Position numbers and translations under genes: made by a program. 64,000 nucleotides of DNA from Deltaproteobacteria bacterium (GTDB lineage Bacteria > Desulfobacterota > Desulfomonilia > UBA1062): assembly GCA_029552245.1 (NCBI GenBank), contig JAKPDW010000077.1, positions 1 to 64,000 on the forward strand, given 5' to 3'. Shown here piece after piece: positions 1 through 10,106 of the stretch (positions are counted from its first letter, which is position 1; every line of letters begins with the position of its first letter). The notes below the pieces were generated by a model, which worked only from the letters and a program-made list of their open reading frames with translations, was not told where the DNA came from and did not search any database.

Positions 1-217
1 CAACTTCGATCTCGCCAGAGAAGGGCGACTCGCTTTCGCATTGCTCAGCCAGTCTCTTTCGAAGGGCCTTCAAGATCCTGTTCACACTGTTCCTGCTCAC
101 ACCGGTGAGCTCTGCTATCTTCGTCGCCTCAAGATCCATGGGAAAATACCTCACAATAAGACGAAAAACCCTCTCGGAAATGTGCGAACGATGACAGTAC
201 CTGTTAACCTTGTCCAT
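1..217 (-). CDS. IS1595-family (ISXO2-like) transposase, N-terminal 72 residues
   Basis: The minus strand from an ATG at 217 reads MDKVNRY, then SHISERVFR, TKIAELTGVSRNSVNR and ESPFSGEIEV. This is the characteristic start of IS1595/ISXO2-type transposases: a helix-turn-helix segment followed by the ESPFxGxxEVDE stretch that opens the DDE catalytic domain. The frame stays open to the window edge, so the catalytic domain lies outside and intactness cannot be judged. The AT-rich codon choice contrasts with the GC-rich neighbours, which fits acquired DNA. The identification rests on recalled family motifs, with no search run. Confidence 0.75.
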   Translation of the reverse strand, partial: MDKVNRYCHRSHISERVFRLIVRYFPMDLEATKIAELTGVSRNSVNRILKALRKRLAEQCESESPFSGEIEV

Positions 218-262
218 AAGCCAACTTATAGCACTTTTCACGTGCCAAAGTTGTCATGAACC
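1..262 (-). mobile_element. End of an IS1595-family insertion sequence, cut by the window edge
   Basis: The element is recognised from the transposase N-terminus it encodes on the minus strand. The region is visibly more AT-rich than the rest of the window. A candidate terminal repeat, read on the minus strand as GGTTCATGACAACTTTGGCA, lies at 243-262, just outside the transposase start. The other end is outside the window, so neither the inverted-repeat pair nor a target duplication can be checked, and the outer boundary is an estimate. Confidence 0.5.
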
Positions 263-448
263 TTTCGTAATCCCGGGTGCTCAAGAGGGAAAGAAGAACG
301 CCCAGGCAGCCTCCAACTCGCCGATTTCCGGCCCGATCGTCCGCCTCAGTGCGAAGCGGCGTCAGAATCCGCACGTACCGCCCAACAAGGGGATGACGCC
401 TGGGCGCTTCAGGGAGGGGCTGGGATAGCCGGGGCGTGTACCTTTTGC

Positions 449-474
449 GTACCCGTGTACGCGTAACCGGGTAC
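449..474. other. Inverted repeat of unknown role between the IS end and the fmdB terminator
   Basis: GTACCCG (449-455) and CGGGTAC (468-474) are perfect inverted repeats with a 12-base loop, flanked by TTTT on the left and AAAAAA on the right, so the potential stem is longer. On neither strand is the stem followed by a T-run, so it is not an ordinary intrinsic terminator. The surrounding stretch 263-448 holds no gene I can support. Confidence 0.35.
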
Positions 475-501
475 AAAAAAGCCACCCGCACCTTCGGGCG
501 C
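475..501 (-). terminator. Intrinsic terminator of the hrcA-grpE-dnaK-fmdB operon
   Basis: Read on the minus strand, a GC-rich stem-loop (arms 495-501 and 481-488, with one internal mismatch) is followed directly by six T residues (complement of A475-480). It lies about 80 bases past the fmdB stop and points the same way as the operon. Confidence 0.7.
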
Positions 502-581
502 CCTTTCGAGACCGAGAGACCTGATACCGCGGCGGCACGAGGAGGCGCCCGAACGTCACGCGCGCTTTGAGGCGTGCTGTT

Positions 582-923
582 TCAGTCTTCGTCCTTGATG
601 ACGCTAGAAGGGTCCGTCCTGATCCTTTCGAGCTTCGCCTTGAACTCATCGTTCGGCTTGACGCCCGCCTTCTTCAGCATGTGCTCGGCGTGCAGGCCGA
701 TGTTGCGCGTGTCCCGGTAGAAGGAGTCGTCGAGCCTCGAGGCCGGGTCGTAGCTCGACAGCCGGTCCGAAGCGCTCCTGTGGTAGTTGGCGCCCGACAT
801 GACCCTCTTCATGCCGGTCGACGAGCAGGCCTCGCAGCACAACCCTTCAGGGTCCTTGTAGCCTTGGACGAGGACGGTGGTGACCCTGCCGCAACTCGTG
901 CACTTGTATTCGTAGATGGGCAT
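582..923 (-). CDS. FmdB-family zinc-ribbon protein
   Basis: A 113-residue protein starting MPIYEYKC, the hallmark of the FmdB/CxxC_CXXC_SSSS regulatory-protein family. Cysteines at positions 8 and 11, and a second cluster at C29, C30 and C33, form the predicted zinc ribbon. The rest is a charged, probably helical tail. The ATG at 923 is preferred over an upstream in-frame ATG because the family always starts with this motif. It lies 49 bases after dnaK on the same strand and precedes a terminator, so it is probably the last gene of the heat-shock operon. FmdB proteins were first linked to formamidase/amidase gene regulation; the molecular role is not known. Confidence 0.85.
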   Translation of the reverse strand: MPIYEYKCTSCGRVTTVLVQGYKDPEGLCCEACSSTGMKRVMSGANYHRSASDRLSSYDPASRLDDSFYRDTRNIGLHAEHMLKKAGVKPNDEFKAKLERIRTDPSSVIKDED

Positions 924-972
924 GCTGTCGTTCTCAGGGGCCCTGGGGATGAGCCCCGGGGCCCCCATGCGC

Positions 973-2889
<1,917 letters not shown>

Positions 2890-2917
2890 GTGAACTATCC
2901 TCCCGAAAAGTGTATCG

Positions 2918-3475
2918 TCACGCAGCCACCGTGACCTTCGCAGGCCTCAGCACCCTGTCGTTGAGCATGAAGCCTTTCTCGACCTCGTCCACGACCGTCC
3001 CGGCCGCAAGGTCTTCCCTCGAGACCTGCATCATGGCCTCGTGGTATCTCGGGTCGAACGCTGCGTCTTGGGTTTGTATAGGTTCCACCCCGTGTCTTTT
3101 CAAGGTATCCAAGAGCAGGCGCTCTATCATCTGGAGCCCCGTGATGAACGGCTCGTCGTCGGGATAGAGGTCCCTGGCGGTAACGATGGACTTCTCGAGC
3201 GCGTCGTAGACGAGCAGGAAGTCCTTGAGGACCGCCTCCTTGCCGTACTTGACGACCTCCTCGTGCTGGCGCTGCTGGCGCTTGCGCATGTTGTCCATCT
3301 CCGCCAGCGCCCTGAGGTACTTGTCCTTGTACTCGTCCACCTGCGCCTTGAGTTCCTCGTACGAAGGCCCTTCTTCGGCAGGGGCGGACGGCTCACCGGT
3401 ACCTTGGCCTTGTTCCTGCATCAGGGATGAGGTGTTTTCTCCCTGTTCATCGTTTATCTTCTGCTCTTGCGTCAT
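2918..3475 (-). CDS. grpE: Nucleotide exchange factor GrpE
   Basis: A 185-residue protein with the GrpE layout: an acidic/Gln-rich disordered N-terminus (1-45), a long charged coiled coil (about 45-105, including [13 protein letters not shown]) and a C-terminal beta-wing with FDPRYHEAM. GrpE drives ADP release from DnaK. The start is one base after the hrcA stop, and its GGAGG ribosome-binding site lies within the end of hrcA, so the two are probably translationally coupled. dnaK follows 28 bases downstream. Confidence 0.97.
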   Translation of the reverse strand: MTQEQKINDEQGENTSSLMQEQGQGTGEPSAPAEEGPSYEELKAQVDEYKDKYLRALAEMDNMRKRQQRQHEEVVKYGKEAVLKDFLLVYDALEKSIVTARDLYPDDEPFITGLQMIERLLLDTLKRHGVEPIQTQDAAFDPRYHEAMMQVSREDLAAGTVVDEVEKGFMLNDRVLRPAKVTVAA

Positions 3476-3476
3476 G

Positions 3477-4508
3477 TCACATTTCCTCCAGGAGCTCGCT
3501 CAAGATGTGTGCCATGTACCCCACCAGCGGGATCACCCGCGAGTAATCCATCCGTATGGGACCGATCACGCCGAGGGACCCGACCGGGACGTTCCGGCGG
3601 GAATACCCGCTCGCCACCATGCTGAAGTTGTCCATGCCCAGGTGTTCCATGTCCTCCCCCAGCAACACGGAGACACCCGGCACCTCGAGCACACGGTTCA
3701 AGATCCTCACGATCCTCCCCTTGTCCTCGAACGCGTTCACGATGTCCTTCAGCTTGTCGAGGTCTGCAAGGTCGGGCTTGTTGAACACCGTCTCCTTTCC
3801 CTGGATCACGACATCGGGGACGTCTTCCACCGCGTTGAGGGCCGTGATGCCGAGGTCGAGGGCCTGGGACACGATGGAATCGAACACGGCCTTCTCGCTC
3901 TTCATCTCCCTCATGAGGGCGTCCCTCATCTCGTGGATGGTGAGGTCGTGGTAGGTCTCGTTCAGGTAGTTCGCGAACTGGTCGAGCTTGTTCTGTGCAA
4001 TGTCCTCGCCCTTGACGACGTGGTTGTAGACCATGCCCGCCTTGCTCACGACGATGACCATGATCCTGCCCATGTCCAGCCTCACGAAATCTATCCTCTT
4101 GAAGTGGAAGGCGTCCATCCTCGGCAGGATGATGATCGAGGCGTTCTGGGATATCTGCGACAAGAGCACCGAGGCCCTCCTGAGCGTCTCCCTGATGTCG
4201 GCGGCGCCCCTGGTCATCTGCCTGGCTATGAGGTTCTTCACGCTCTTGGCGAGCGATTTCACCTCCATGATGTCGTTGAGGTAGCGCCTGAAACCCTCGG
4301 GCGTCGGTATGCGTCCGGCCGAAACGTGCGGCTGCTGGAGCATGCCCATCTCCTCGAGGTCCGCCATCACGTTGCGTATCGTCGCCGGCGAGAGCTCGGT
4401 CATGTACTTGCGGGAAATGATCCTCGAGCCCACGGGCTCGCCGGTCTCGACGTATTCCCGTATGATGGCGTTCAGTATCTTCTTGTTCCTGTCGCTCAAC
4501 TCGGTCAT
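3477..4508 (-). CDS. hrcA: Heat-inducible transcription repressor HrcA
   Basis: A 343-residue protein beginning MTELSDRNKKILNAIIREYV, with the winged-helix segment (GEPVGSRIISRKY, SPATIRNVMADLEEMG) in the first 70 residues and the GAF-like and dimerisation parts behind it, ending at VGYMAHILSELL. The ATG at 4508 is chosen over an in-frame ATG at 4577, because the longer version would run through the promoter and the CIRCE operator. HrcA binds CIRCE and represses the groE/dnaK heat-shock genes, so this operon is predicted to be autoregulated. Confidence 0.96.
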   Translation of the reverse strand: MTELSDRNKKILNAIIREYVETGEPVGSRIISRKYMTELSPATIRNVMADLEEMGMLQQPHVSAGRIPTPEGFRRYLNDIMEVKSLAKSVKNLIARQMTRGAADIRETLRRASVLLSQISQNASIIILPRMDAFHFKRIDFVRLDMGRIMVIVVSKAGMVYNHVVKGEDIAQNKLDQFANYLNETYHDLTIHEMRDALMREMKSEKAVFDSIVSQALDLGITALNAVEDVPDVVIQGKETVFNKPDLADLDKLKDIVNAFEDKGRIVRILNRVLEVPGVSVLLGEDMEHLGMDNFSMVASGYSRRNVPVGSLGVIGPIRMDYSRVIPLVGYMAHILSELLEEM

Positions 4509-4519
4509 GGCGGCGGACC

Positions 4520-4546
4520 TTAGCACTCGATGACTCTGTCTGCTAA
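4520..4546 (-). promoter_or_regulatory. CIRCE operator (HrcA binding site)
   Basis: TTAGCACTC (4520-4528), nine bases, then GTCTGCTAA (4538-4546). The left arm matches the CIRCE consensus exactly; the right arm matches 7 of 9 positions of GAGTGCTAA, and the 9-9-9 spacing is canonical. It lies between the -10 element and the hrcA start codon, overlapping the predicted transcription start. Confidence 0.93.
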
Positions 4547-4553
4547 CAATCAC

Positions 4554-4582
4554 CTTATAGAAGCTCGGGCCCCCCATGTCAA
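4554..4582 (-). promoter_or_regulatory. Sigma70-type promoter of the heat-shock operon
   Basis: On the minus strand there is a perfect TTGACA (4577-4582), a 17-base spacer and TATAAG (4554-4559). The predicted start point falls at about 4547, at the edge of the CIRCE element, which is the usual arrangement for HrcA repression. Confidence 0.85.
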
Positions 4583-4781
4583 TATCCGAGCACCCGGGTG
4601 GGGACGGGCGGACCGGTACGGACGGCGGCGGGGGTGAGGCCCCGCCGCGTTATGGCCTTCACGCAGGATGCATGCGTCCACCCTCTCATTCACGACTGGA
4701 CAAGGAGGTGGTTTTAGTAATAAAGAGGCACCGGGACAGAGGGGGTGCGCCCCCTCGAAAGGTTACGACACCGAGGATCCG

Positions 4782-6443
4782 ATGAAGGAAGCGATCGAAC
4801 ACCTGCTGAGGGAGGCGATAGGAGACCTCGTCCGGTCCGGAGCCATCCCACCCGTGGACACCGACAGGGTGAGCCTCGAGGTGCCGCCGGAGAAGACCTT
4901 CGGCGACTTCTCGACGAACATCGCGCTCGTGTCCGCGAAGAAGGCCAAGATGCCCCCCCAGAAGCTCGCCTCCACCATCGCATCGACGCTCGCCCGGCAC
5001 GACGACGTGTTCGAGAGGGTGGAGGTGGCCGGCCCCGGCTTCATCAACCTCCACGTCGCGCCCGGCGTCTGGATCAAGGAGCTCAGGCGCATCGTGGAGC
5101 TCAAGGCCTCCTACGGCAGGTCGAATGCGGGCAGGGGCAGGAAGGTGCAGGTGGAGTTCGTGAGCGCCAACCCCACGGGCCCCCTGCACGTGGGGCACGG
5201 CAGGGGCGCCGCCGTGGGGGACACCCTCGCCCGCATACTGGACGCGGCGGGTTTCGACGTGCAGACCGAGTACTACGTCAACGACGTGGGCAACCAGATG
5301 AACAACCTGGGCGCATCGGTGCTCCATCGCTACCGGGAGCTCCACGGCGTCGAGAGCGCCTTTCCGGAAAACGGCTACAAGGGCGACTACATCAGGGAGA
5401 TCGCGGCAGAGCTGAAGGCGGAGCGCGCCGACAGCCTGATGGGCATGCCGGAAGATGAGGCCCTGAGGGTCTGTCGCGATTTCGCCGCCGCGTCCATCAT
5501 GAACGGGATCAGGAAGGACCTCGAGCTGTTCAACGTCAGGTTCGACAGGTGGTTCAACGAGTCGAGCCTGTACGAGGCCGGCAAGGTCGAGGAGACGCTC
5601 GGCACCCTGAGATCCAGGGGGCTCACCTACGAGGAGGACGGGGCCCTCTGGCTGAAGACGACGGCCTTCGGGGACGAGAAGGACAGGGTGTTACGCAAGA
5701 AGGACGGTTCCCTCACGTACTTCGCCCCGGACATCGCCTACCACAAGGACAAGCTCGCGCGCGGCTTCGACTGGATCATAGACATCTGGGGTGCGGACCA
5801 TCACGGGTACGTCCCCCGCATGAAGGCGGCCATGTCGGCCATCGGCGCCCCCGAGGACTGCTTCCACGCCCTCCTCATCCAGCTCGTCTCCCTCGTCAGG
5901 GGCGGGGCCGCGGTTCAGATGTCGACCAGGGCCGGCGAGTTCGTGACGCTCAGGGAGATCATCGACGAGGTGGGCAAGGACGCGGCGAGATTCTTCTTCA
6001 TGATGCGCCGCTCGGACGCGCAGCTCGTGTTCGACCTCGACCTCGCGAAGAAGAGGTCCGAGGACAACCCCGTCTTCTACATCCAGTACGCCCACGCGAG
6101 GATATGCTCGATCCTCAAGAACGCGGCCGAGCTCGGCATCGAGCCCTCCTGCAAGGAGGCGGACCTCGACGTCCTGTCCTCTGGTGACGACCTCGAGCTC
6201 GTCAAGGTCCTGGCGGCGTGCCCGGACGTCGTCGTCGACGCGGCGCTGTGCCTCGAGCCCCACAGGATTGCCTTCTACCTCCTGGATGTTGCCTCCGCTT
6301 TCCATAGGTTCTATAATAGGAACCGCGTGATATCCGACGACGTGACGCTGCGCGCGGCCAGGCTCGTGCTCGTGGACGCCGCGCGCCAGGTCATCGCGAA
6401 CACGCTCGCCCTCATGGGCATAGACGCACCCGAGACGATGTAG
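4782..6443 (+). CDS. argS: Arginyl-tRNA synthetase
   Basis: A 553-residue class I synthetase that charges tRNA-Arg. The N-terminal Arg-specific additional domain is followed by the catalytic Rossmann fold with the HxGH signature as HVGH at 136-139 (within FVSANPTGPLHVGHGRG). The KMSK-like loop is QMSTR at 379-383, and the C-terminus is the DALR anticodon-binding domain, ending at ANTLALMGIDAPE. The start MKEAIEHLL fits the family; an in-frame ATG at 4668 would add 38 unrelated residues. It is divergent from hrcA and followed after five bases by the SPOR-domain gene, probably in one transcript. Confidence 0.97.
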   Translation: MKEAIEHLLREAIGDLVRSGAIPPVDTDRVSLEVPPEKTFGDFSTNIALVSAKKAKMPPQKLASTIASTLARHDDVFERVEVAGPGFINLHVAPGVWIKELRRIVELKASYGRSNAGRGRKVQVEFVSANPTGPLHVGHGRGAAVGDTLARILDAAGFDVQTEYYVNDVGNQMNNLGASVLHRYRELHGVESAFPENGYKGDYIREIAAELKAERADSLMGMPEDEALRVCRDFAAASIMNGIRKDLELFNVRFDRWFNESSLYEAGKVEETLGTLRSRGLTYEEDGALWLKTTAFGDEKDRVLRKKDGSLTYFAPDIAYHKDKLARGFDWIIDIWGADHHGYVPRMKAAMSAIGAPEDCFHALLIQLVSLVRGGAAVQMSTRAGEFVTLREIIDEVGKDAARFFFMMRRSDAQLVFDLDLAKKRSEDNPVFYIQYAHARICSILKNAAELGIEPSCKEADLDVLSSGDDLELVKVLAACPDVVVDAALCLEPHRIAFYLLDVASAFHRFYNRNRVISDDVTLRAARLVLVDAARQVIANTLALMGIDAPETM

Positions 6444-6448
6444 GGGTC

Positions 6449-6982
6449 ATGGGAAAGAAGAGAAAGAGGCGCACAGGCGGCCCACACAAGACCACGTCGA
6501 CGGCGAAAAACGTGGCGCTCCTGTTCCTTTCCCTGGGCATGGTCGTCTGCTCCTGCATCGTCTACGCGTACCTGTTCGGACGTCACGGCATCACCCTGGA
6601 TCCGCTCCAGAAGGCCATAAGCGGCTTGTCCTCGGAGGAGAGGCCCGACAAGCCGTACCCGGAGACCGGGCCCACTCCGCCCAGGCAGCAGGCGGCGAGC
6701 GCCTACGACTTCATGTTCTACGACATGCTCGGCAACAAGGACGAGGCCCACAGGGAGACCGGGTCCTACAGCGTCCAGGTGGCGGCCTTCAAGTCCGAGG
6801 AGAGCGCGAAGACCATGGCGAGGTCCCTGGAAGACAAGACGAGGGTCAAGTTCAGGATCGATCGCAAGGGTCCCTCCTATTTCGTAAGGTGGGGCAGCTT
6901 CTCCACCAAGGAGAAGGCCGACAGGCAGTGCGCCAGGCTCTCGGAAAAACTCGGGCGGGAGTGCATCGTGGTCAGGATGTAA
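6449..6982 (+). CDS. SPOR-domain membrane protein
   Basis: A 177-residue bitopic protein with a Lys/Arg-rich cytoplasmic start (1-20), one transmembrane helix (about 21-43), a Pro/Glu-rich linker and a C-terminal SPOR domain (about 106-177: YSVQVAAF, then KGPSYFVRWGSFSTKEKA). SPOR domains bind denuded peptidoglycan glycans at division septa, so a role in cell division or envelope remodelling in the periplasm is likely. It begins five bases after argS, a neighbour pairing often seen for such proteins. No specific FtsN-like motif can be claimed. Confidence 0.88.
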   Translation: MGKKRKRRTGGPHKTTSTAKNVALLFLSLGMVVCSCIVYAYLFGRHGITLDPLQKAISGLSSEERPDKPYPETGPTPPRQQAASAYDFMFYDMLGNKDEAHRETGSYSVQVAAFKSEESAKTMARSLEDKTRVKFRIDRKGPSYFVRWGSFSTKEKADRQCARLSEKLGRECIVVRM

Positions 6983-7031
6983 CGTACCGGGGGCCGTCCT
7001 TGTCCCCCCGGCGGTTGAGGAGGTTGGAGCC

Positions 7032-8081
7032 ATAATCCTGCACGTTGTCGGGGCGCGGCCCCAGTTTATCAAGCTCGCCCCTGTCACCAGGGCCTTCAGG
7101 GAGCTGGGTCTGCCGTACAGGATCCTCCACACCGGGCAACACTACGACCCCTCCATGTCCAGGGCCCACTTCGACGCCCTCGGCCTCGAAGAACCCCACT
7201 ACCACCTCGGGGTCGGCTCCGGGACCCATGCCAGGCAGACGGCCCGCATGATGGAGGGCATCGAGGATGTCCTCGTCTCGCTCAGGCCTTCCCTGGTGTT
7301 GGTCTACGGGGACACCAACTCGACCCTGGCGGCCTCGCTGAGCGCCGCCAAGCTCAAGATCAAGGTAGGTCACGTCGAGGCGGGCGTGAGGAGCTTCGAC
7401 AGGACCATGCCCGAGGAGATCAACCGGGTCGTTGCGGACCACCTGAGCGAACACCACTTCTGCCCCACCGCAGGCGCCCTCGGGCTGCTCGAGAGGGAAG
7501 GGATCAAGGGCCTGCTCACGGGCGACGTGATGTACGACGCCATCCTCCAGTCACGCCCCGATACCCTCGTGAACCCCTTCCCGACCCCGTACGCGCTCGT
7601 CACCATCCACCGGGCGGAGAACACGGACGACGAGGCCCGCTTCAGAGGGATCTGGGCAGGGCTGGAACTCGTCTCGAGAGAACTACCGGTGATCTTTCCC
7701 GTCCACCCGCGCACGAAGGCCGCCCACGAAAGGCTCCTGGCATGCGGAACGGGACGCATCAGGGTGATCGATCCCGTCGACTACCTGACCATGCTCGCCA
7801 TGATCCGGGACGCGTCCCTCGTGATCACGGACTCGGGCGGCGTCCAGAAGGAGGCCTTCCTCCTCGAGACGCCGTGCGTGACGGCGAGGGAGTCCACCGA
7901 ATGGCCGGAGACCGTGGATGCCGGCGCCAACATGCTGTGCCCGGCGGCCCCTGACGAGGTGTACCGGGCCGCCCTCGCCATGCTGGGAAGGACCGTGAAG
8001 GCGGAGGCCAACCCCTTCGGCGACGGGGGCGCCGCGAAAGCGATCGCGGCCTTCCTCAAGGAGCGCTACGGCGGTCCCTGA
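7032..8081 (+). CDS. wecB: UDP-N-acetylglucosamine 2-epimerase (non-hydrolysing), apparent ATA start
   Basis: It interconverts UDP-GlcNAc and UDP-ManNAc for surface polysaccharides. The reading gives HVVGARPQFIKLAPV at the N-terminus (nucleotide-binding GARPxxxK), then GDTNST, HVEAGVRSFD, EEINR and TDSGGVQKEA, all expected in WecB-type GT-B-fold epimerases; the length of about 349 matches. The family start falls on ATA at 7032, with AGGAGG at 7018-7023, eight bases upstream. No ATG, GTG or TTG lies in frame before it. The first ATG (7155) would delete the nucleotide-binding motif. Either ATA (or CTG at 7038) is used, or the base is a mutation or error. Confidence 0.9.
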   Translation: MILHVVGARPQFIKLAPVTRAFRELGLPYRILHTGQHYDPSMSRAHFDALGLEEPHYHLGVGSGTHARQTARMMEGIEDVLVSLRPSLVLVYGDTNSTLAASLSAAKLKIKVGHVEAGVRSFDRTMPEEINRVVADHLSEHHFCPTAGALGLLEREGIKGLLTGDVMYDAILQSRPDTLVNPFPTPYALVTIHRAENTDDEARFRGIWAGLELVSRELPVIFPVHPRTKAAHERLLACGTGRIRVIDPVDYLTMLAMIRDASLVITDSGGVQKEAFLLETPCVTARESTEWPETVDAGANMLCPAAPDEVYRAALAMLGRTVKAEANPFGDGGAAKAIAAFLKERYGGP

Positions 8082-8096
8082 GTCCCCTGGGAAAAG

Positions 8097-8113
8097 CCGG
8101 CCGAAGAGGCCGG
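8097..8113 (+). terminator. Hairpin after wecB
   Basis: CCGGCC and GGCCGG form a perfect six-pair stem around a GAAGA loop, 16 bases after the wecB stop. There is no T-run, so termination is only possible. The following AT-rich stretch leads to the next gene, whose ribosome-binding site GAAAGGAG starts at 8153. Confidence 0.35.
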
Positions 8114-8164
8114 ACGATATACACTGATATTTCATGAACATCGTTGCACTGAAAGGAGAAGGTC

Positions 8165-9118
8165 ATGAGCAACACACCGCACAGCGCGCCTGGTGCGCGC
8201 GAACTCCTGGCCAGGGCGTTGCAGGAGGCATCCGGGCCGGACGTCCTGAAGGCGATCGACACCTTCCGGGCCTGCGCAAGGGAGTACCTCAAGACAAGCC
8301 ACTTCATGAAGGCGATCGCGGTCGCCAAGAGGGCGAAGAGCGTGCTCGGCCCGCACCCGAGGGTGAGGGCCCTGCTCGTCGAGACCTTCCTCGCCGCGGG
8401 CCTCGTGGGCGACGCGAAGAAGGAACTCGAGTGCGCGGCGCAGGCACTCGGAAGGGATGACCACCACTTCTTGGCCGCGCTCGACGACCATGCCTTCCTC
8501 GAGGTACTGGTAGCCGCCGTTCCCGTCGCCTATCCCAAGGGCAGGATCGTGGTGAGGCGCAACGAGACGGGGAAGGACGTCTTCACCATCCTGGAAGGCG
8601 CCTGCGAGGTGGCGAGGGAGGGCAAGACCCTCGCGGTGCTCAGGCGGGGGGATGTCTTCGGCGAGATCTCGTTCTTCGGCTCGAGCGCGCGCAGCGCCAC
8701 GGTAAAGACCCTCGAGAGGAGCCTGCTGCTCAGGCTGCCCTGTGAGGAACTGGAAGGGGCGATCGCGAGGAACCCCCTCATCTCGGAGGTCCTCGAAGGG
8801 GTGTACGGCGAGAGGCTGATCAGGAAGGCCTCCGAGGACATGGACGACGGGGTCCGCCTCGAGGCCCAGCCGGAGCCCATAGCGACGCTCAGGTTCTCCA
8901 AGGGCCAGGAGATCCCGATCAACCCCCAGGGCAGCGTGGCGATCGTCAAGCACGGCATCGTGGAGGTCGACTACGACAACCTCTGCCTGAAGACCAAGCG
9001 CTACTACAGGCCCGGCTCGATCCTCGCCCGCGCTCGGGCGAGGGCGGTGGCGGGCACGGACGTGGTGATCGTGCTCGCGAGCGTCCCGCAAAAAGACCGG
9101 GGCGACAAGATCCCGTAA
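8165..9118 (+). CDS. Cyclic nucleotide-binding-domain protein
   Basis: A 317-residue soluble protein. The N-terminal third (about 15-105) is alpha-helical and TPR-like. Residues about 120-220 form a cNMP-binding/Crp-type beta-roll, with GRIVVRRNETGKDVFTILEG and the phosphate-binding-cassette-like stretch RRGDVFGEISFFGSSARSAT. The FGEIxxF...R[ST]A pattern is the cNMP fold signature, although such cassettes often do not bind nucleotide. A remote second beta-rich segment follows (about 230-317). No DNA-binding helix-turn-helix is visible, so it is not a normal CRP regulator. It looks like a stand-alone gene with its own ribosome-binding site. Its ligand and function are unknown. Confidence 0.8.
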   Translation: MSNTPHSAPGARELLARALQEASGPDVLKAIDTFRACAREYLKTSHFMKAIAVAKRAKSVLGPHPRVRALLVETFLAAGLVGDAKKELECAAQALGRDDHHFLAALDDHAFLEVLVAAVPVAYPKGRIVVRRNETGKDVFTILEGACEVAREGKTLAVLRRGDVFGEISFFGSSARSATVKTLERSLLLRLPCEELEGAIARNPLISEVLEGVYGERLIRKASEDMDDGVRLEAQPEPIATLRFSKGQEIPINPQGSVAIVKHGIVEVDYDNLCLKTKRYYRPGSILARARARAVAGTDVVIVLASVPQKDRGDKIP

Positions 9119-9126
9119 GTGACGAG

Positions 9127-9254
9127 GAGACGGCCGCTTCGAACACCCCCGAAGCCCGTCCGGGGAGATCGCAGGTGCCGGGAGGGCTCTTGGGCGGCCG
9201 TCTCGCCCGGGGGTTTGAAGCCCGGCGGGAGAGACGCTCCCCGAAGTCTCTCCC
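9127..9254. terminator. Nested inverted repeats between convergent genes
   Basis: Two perfect inverted repeats fill the space between two convergent genes: GAGACGGCCGC (9127-9137) with GCGGCCGTCTC (9194-9204), and GGGAGAGAC (9227-9235) with GTCTCTCCC (9246-9254, 10-base loop). Neither is followed by a T-run. A bidirectional, factor-assisted transcription end is the simplest reading. Confidence 0.45.
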
Positions 9255-9342
9255 TGTTGACGGCGGGAAGACGGCTCGGGGGTCATGGACCTGCACGCGT
9301 CATGCCCCCCGGGACGCCCACATGAGAGGCCGGGGGGTGTCC

Positions 9343-10086
9343 TCAGCCTGGGCCGGCGACCACCCCCGCGGCGACGGCCATGACGATGCCTGCCGCCACG
9401 GCCACGTTCAGCGACTCGGTCGGCCCCGCCATGGGGATGCGCACCCTGTGATGGGCGCGGGAAGCGAGCACCGGGCTCAACCCCGAGGCCTCCCGGCCGA
9501 GGCAGAGGGCGAACCGACCCTCGAAGAGGGCCGGGGCCGGGGTTTCGTCCCCGTCTATGGTGAGCGCCACCAGCCTATGCGAAGACGCCACGATCTCCTC
9601 GTGGGTGCCTCTCGCGACGGCGACCCCCAGGCACGACCCCATGGACGCCCTCACCGCCTTGGGGGAGAAAGGGCTCGCGGTGTTCGGCAAGATCACGACG
9701 CCCCTGAAACCGAACGCCTCGGCGGTCCTTATCACGGTCCCCACGTTCCCCGGGTCCTGGAGGCCGTCCAAGACCACGATGCGGTCCTGGCCGAGGACCT
9801 CCTCCATCCTGGCCCACGGCACGTCGAACAGCGCCAGCAGGCCCTGGCTCGTCTCGGTCTCCGCGAGGGTGGCGAACAGTGCGTCGGAGAAGACCGCATC
9901 CGGGCTCGCGGGCAGGGCGTGAGCGCCGAGGAACGAGGCGCTCACCGCGATCGTCCTTGGCCTGAGCCCCCGCGAAAGGGCGTCCTGGACCAGGCGCCTG
10001 CCCTCGAGCACCATGACGTCCCTGCTCCTCTTCAGGCGGCAGATGGCCTTGTAGACCTTGTTGCCCCTGCTCGTAAGCACGGCCAT
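9343..10086 (-). CDS. SpoU/TrmH-family RNA 2'-O-methyltransferase
   Basis: A 247-residue SPOUT-class enzyme that transfers methyl from AdoMet to a ribose 2'-OH in rRNA or tRNA. An N-terminal substrate-binding domain (NKVYKAICRLKRSRD, VLEGRRLVQDAL) resembles the L30e-like part of RlmB/TsnR proteins. The knotted catalytic domain shows LDGLQDPGNVGTVIRTAEAF, LCLGREASGLS and IPMAGPTESLNVAVA, which are SpoU motifs 1, 2 and 3. The ATG at 10086 begins MAVLTSRGNK, 20 bases after the slipin gene on the same strand. The exact target nucleotide cannot be read from sequence. Confidence 0.9.
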   Translation of the reverse strand: MAVLTSRGNKVYKAICRLKRSRDVMVLEGRRLVQDALSRGLRPRTIAVSASFLGAHALPASPDAVFSDALFATLAETETSQGLLALFDVPWARMEEVLGQDRIVVLDGLQDPGNVGTVIRTAEAFGFRGVVILPNTASPFSPKAVRASMGSCLGVAVARGTHEEIVASSHRLVALTIDGDETPAPALFEGRFALCLGREASGLSPVLASRAHHRVRIPMAGPTESLNVAVAAGIVMAVAAGVVAGPG

Positions 10087-10106
10087 GGCCGGCCCGGCAC
10101 CCCTGT

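Noticed and set aside
449-474. Intrinsic terminator at the GTACCCG/CGGGTAC hairpin
   Set aside because: On neither strand does a T-run follow the stem; the real terminator is the adjacent stem at 481-501 with six T residues.
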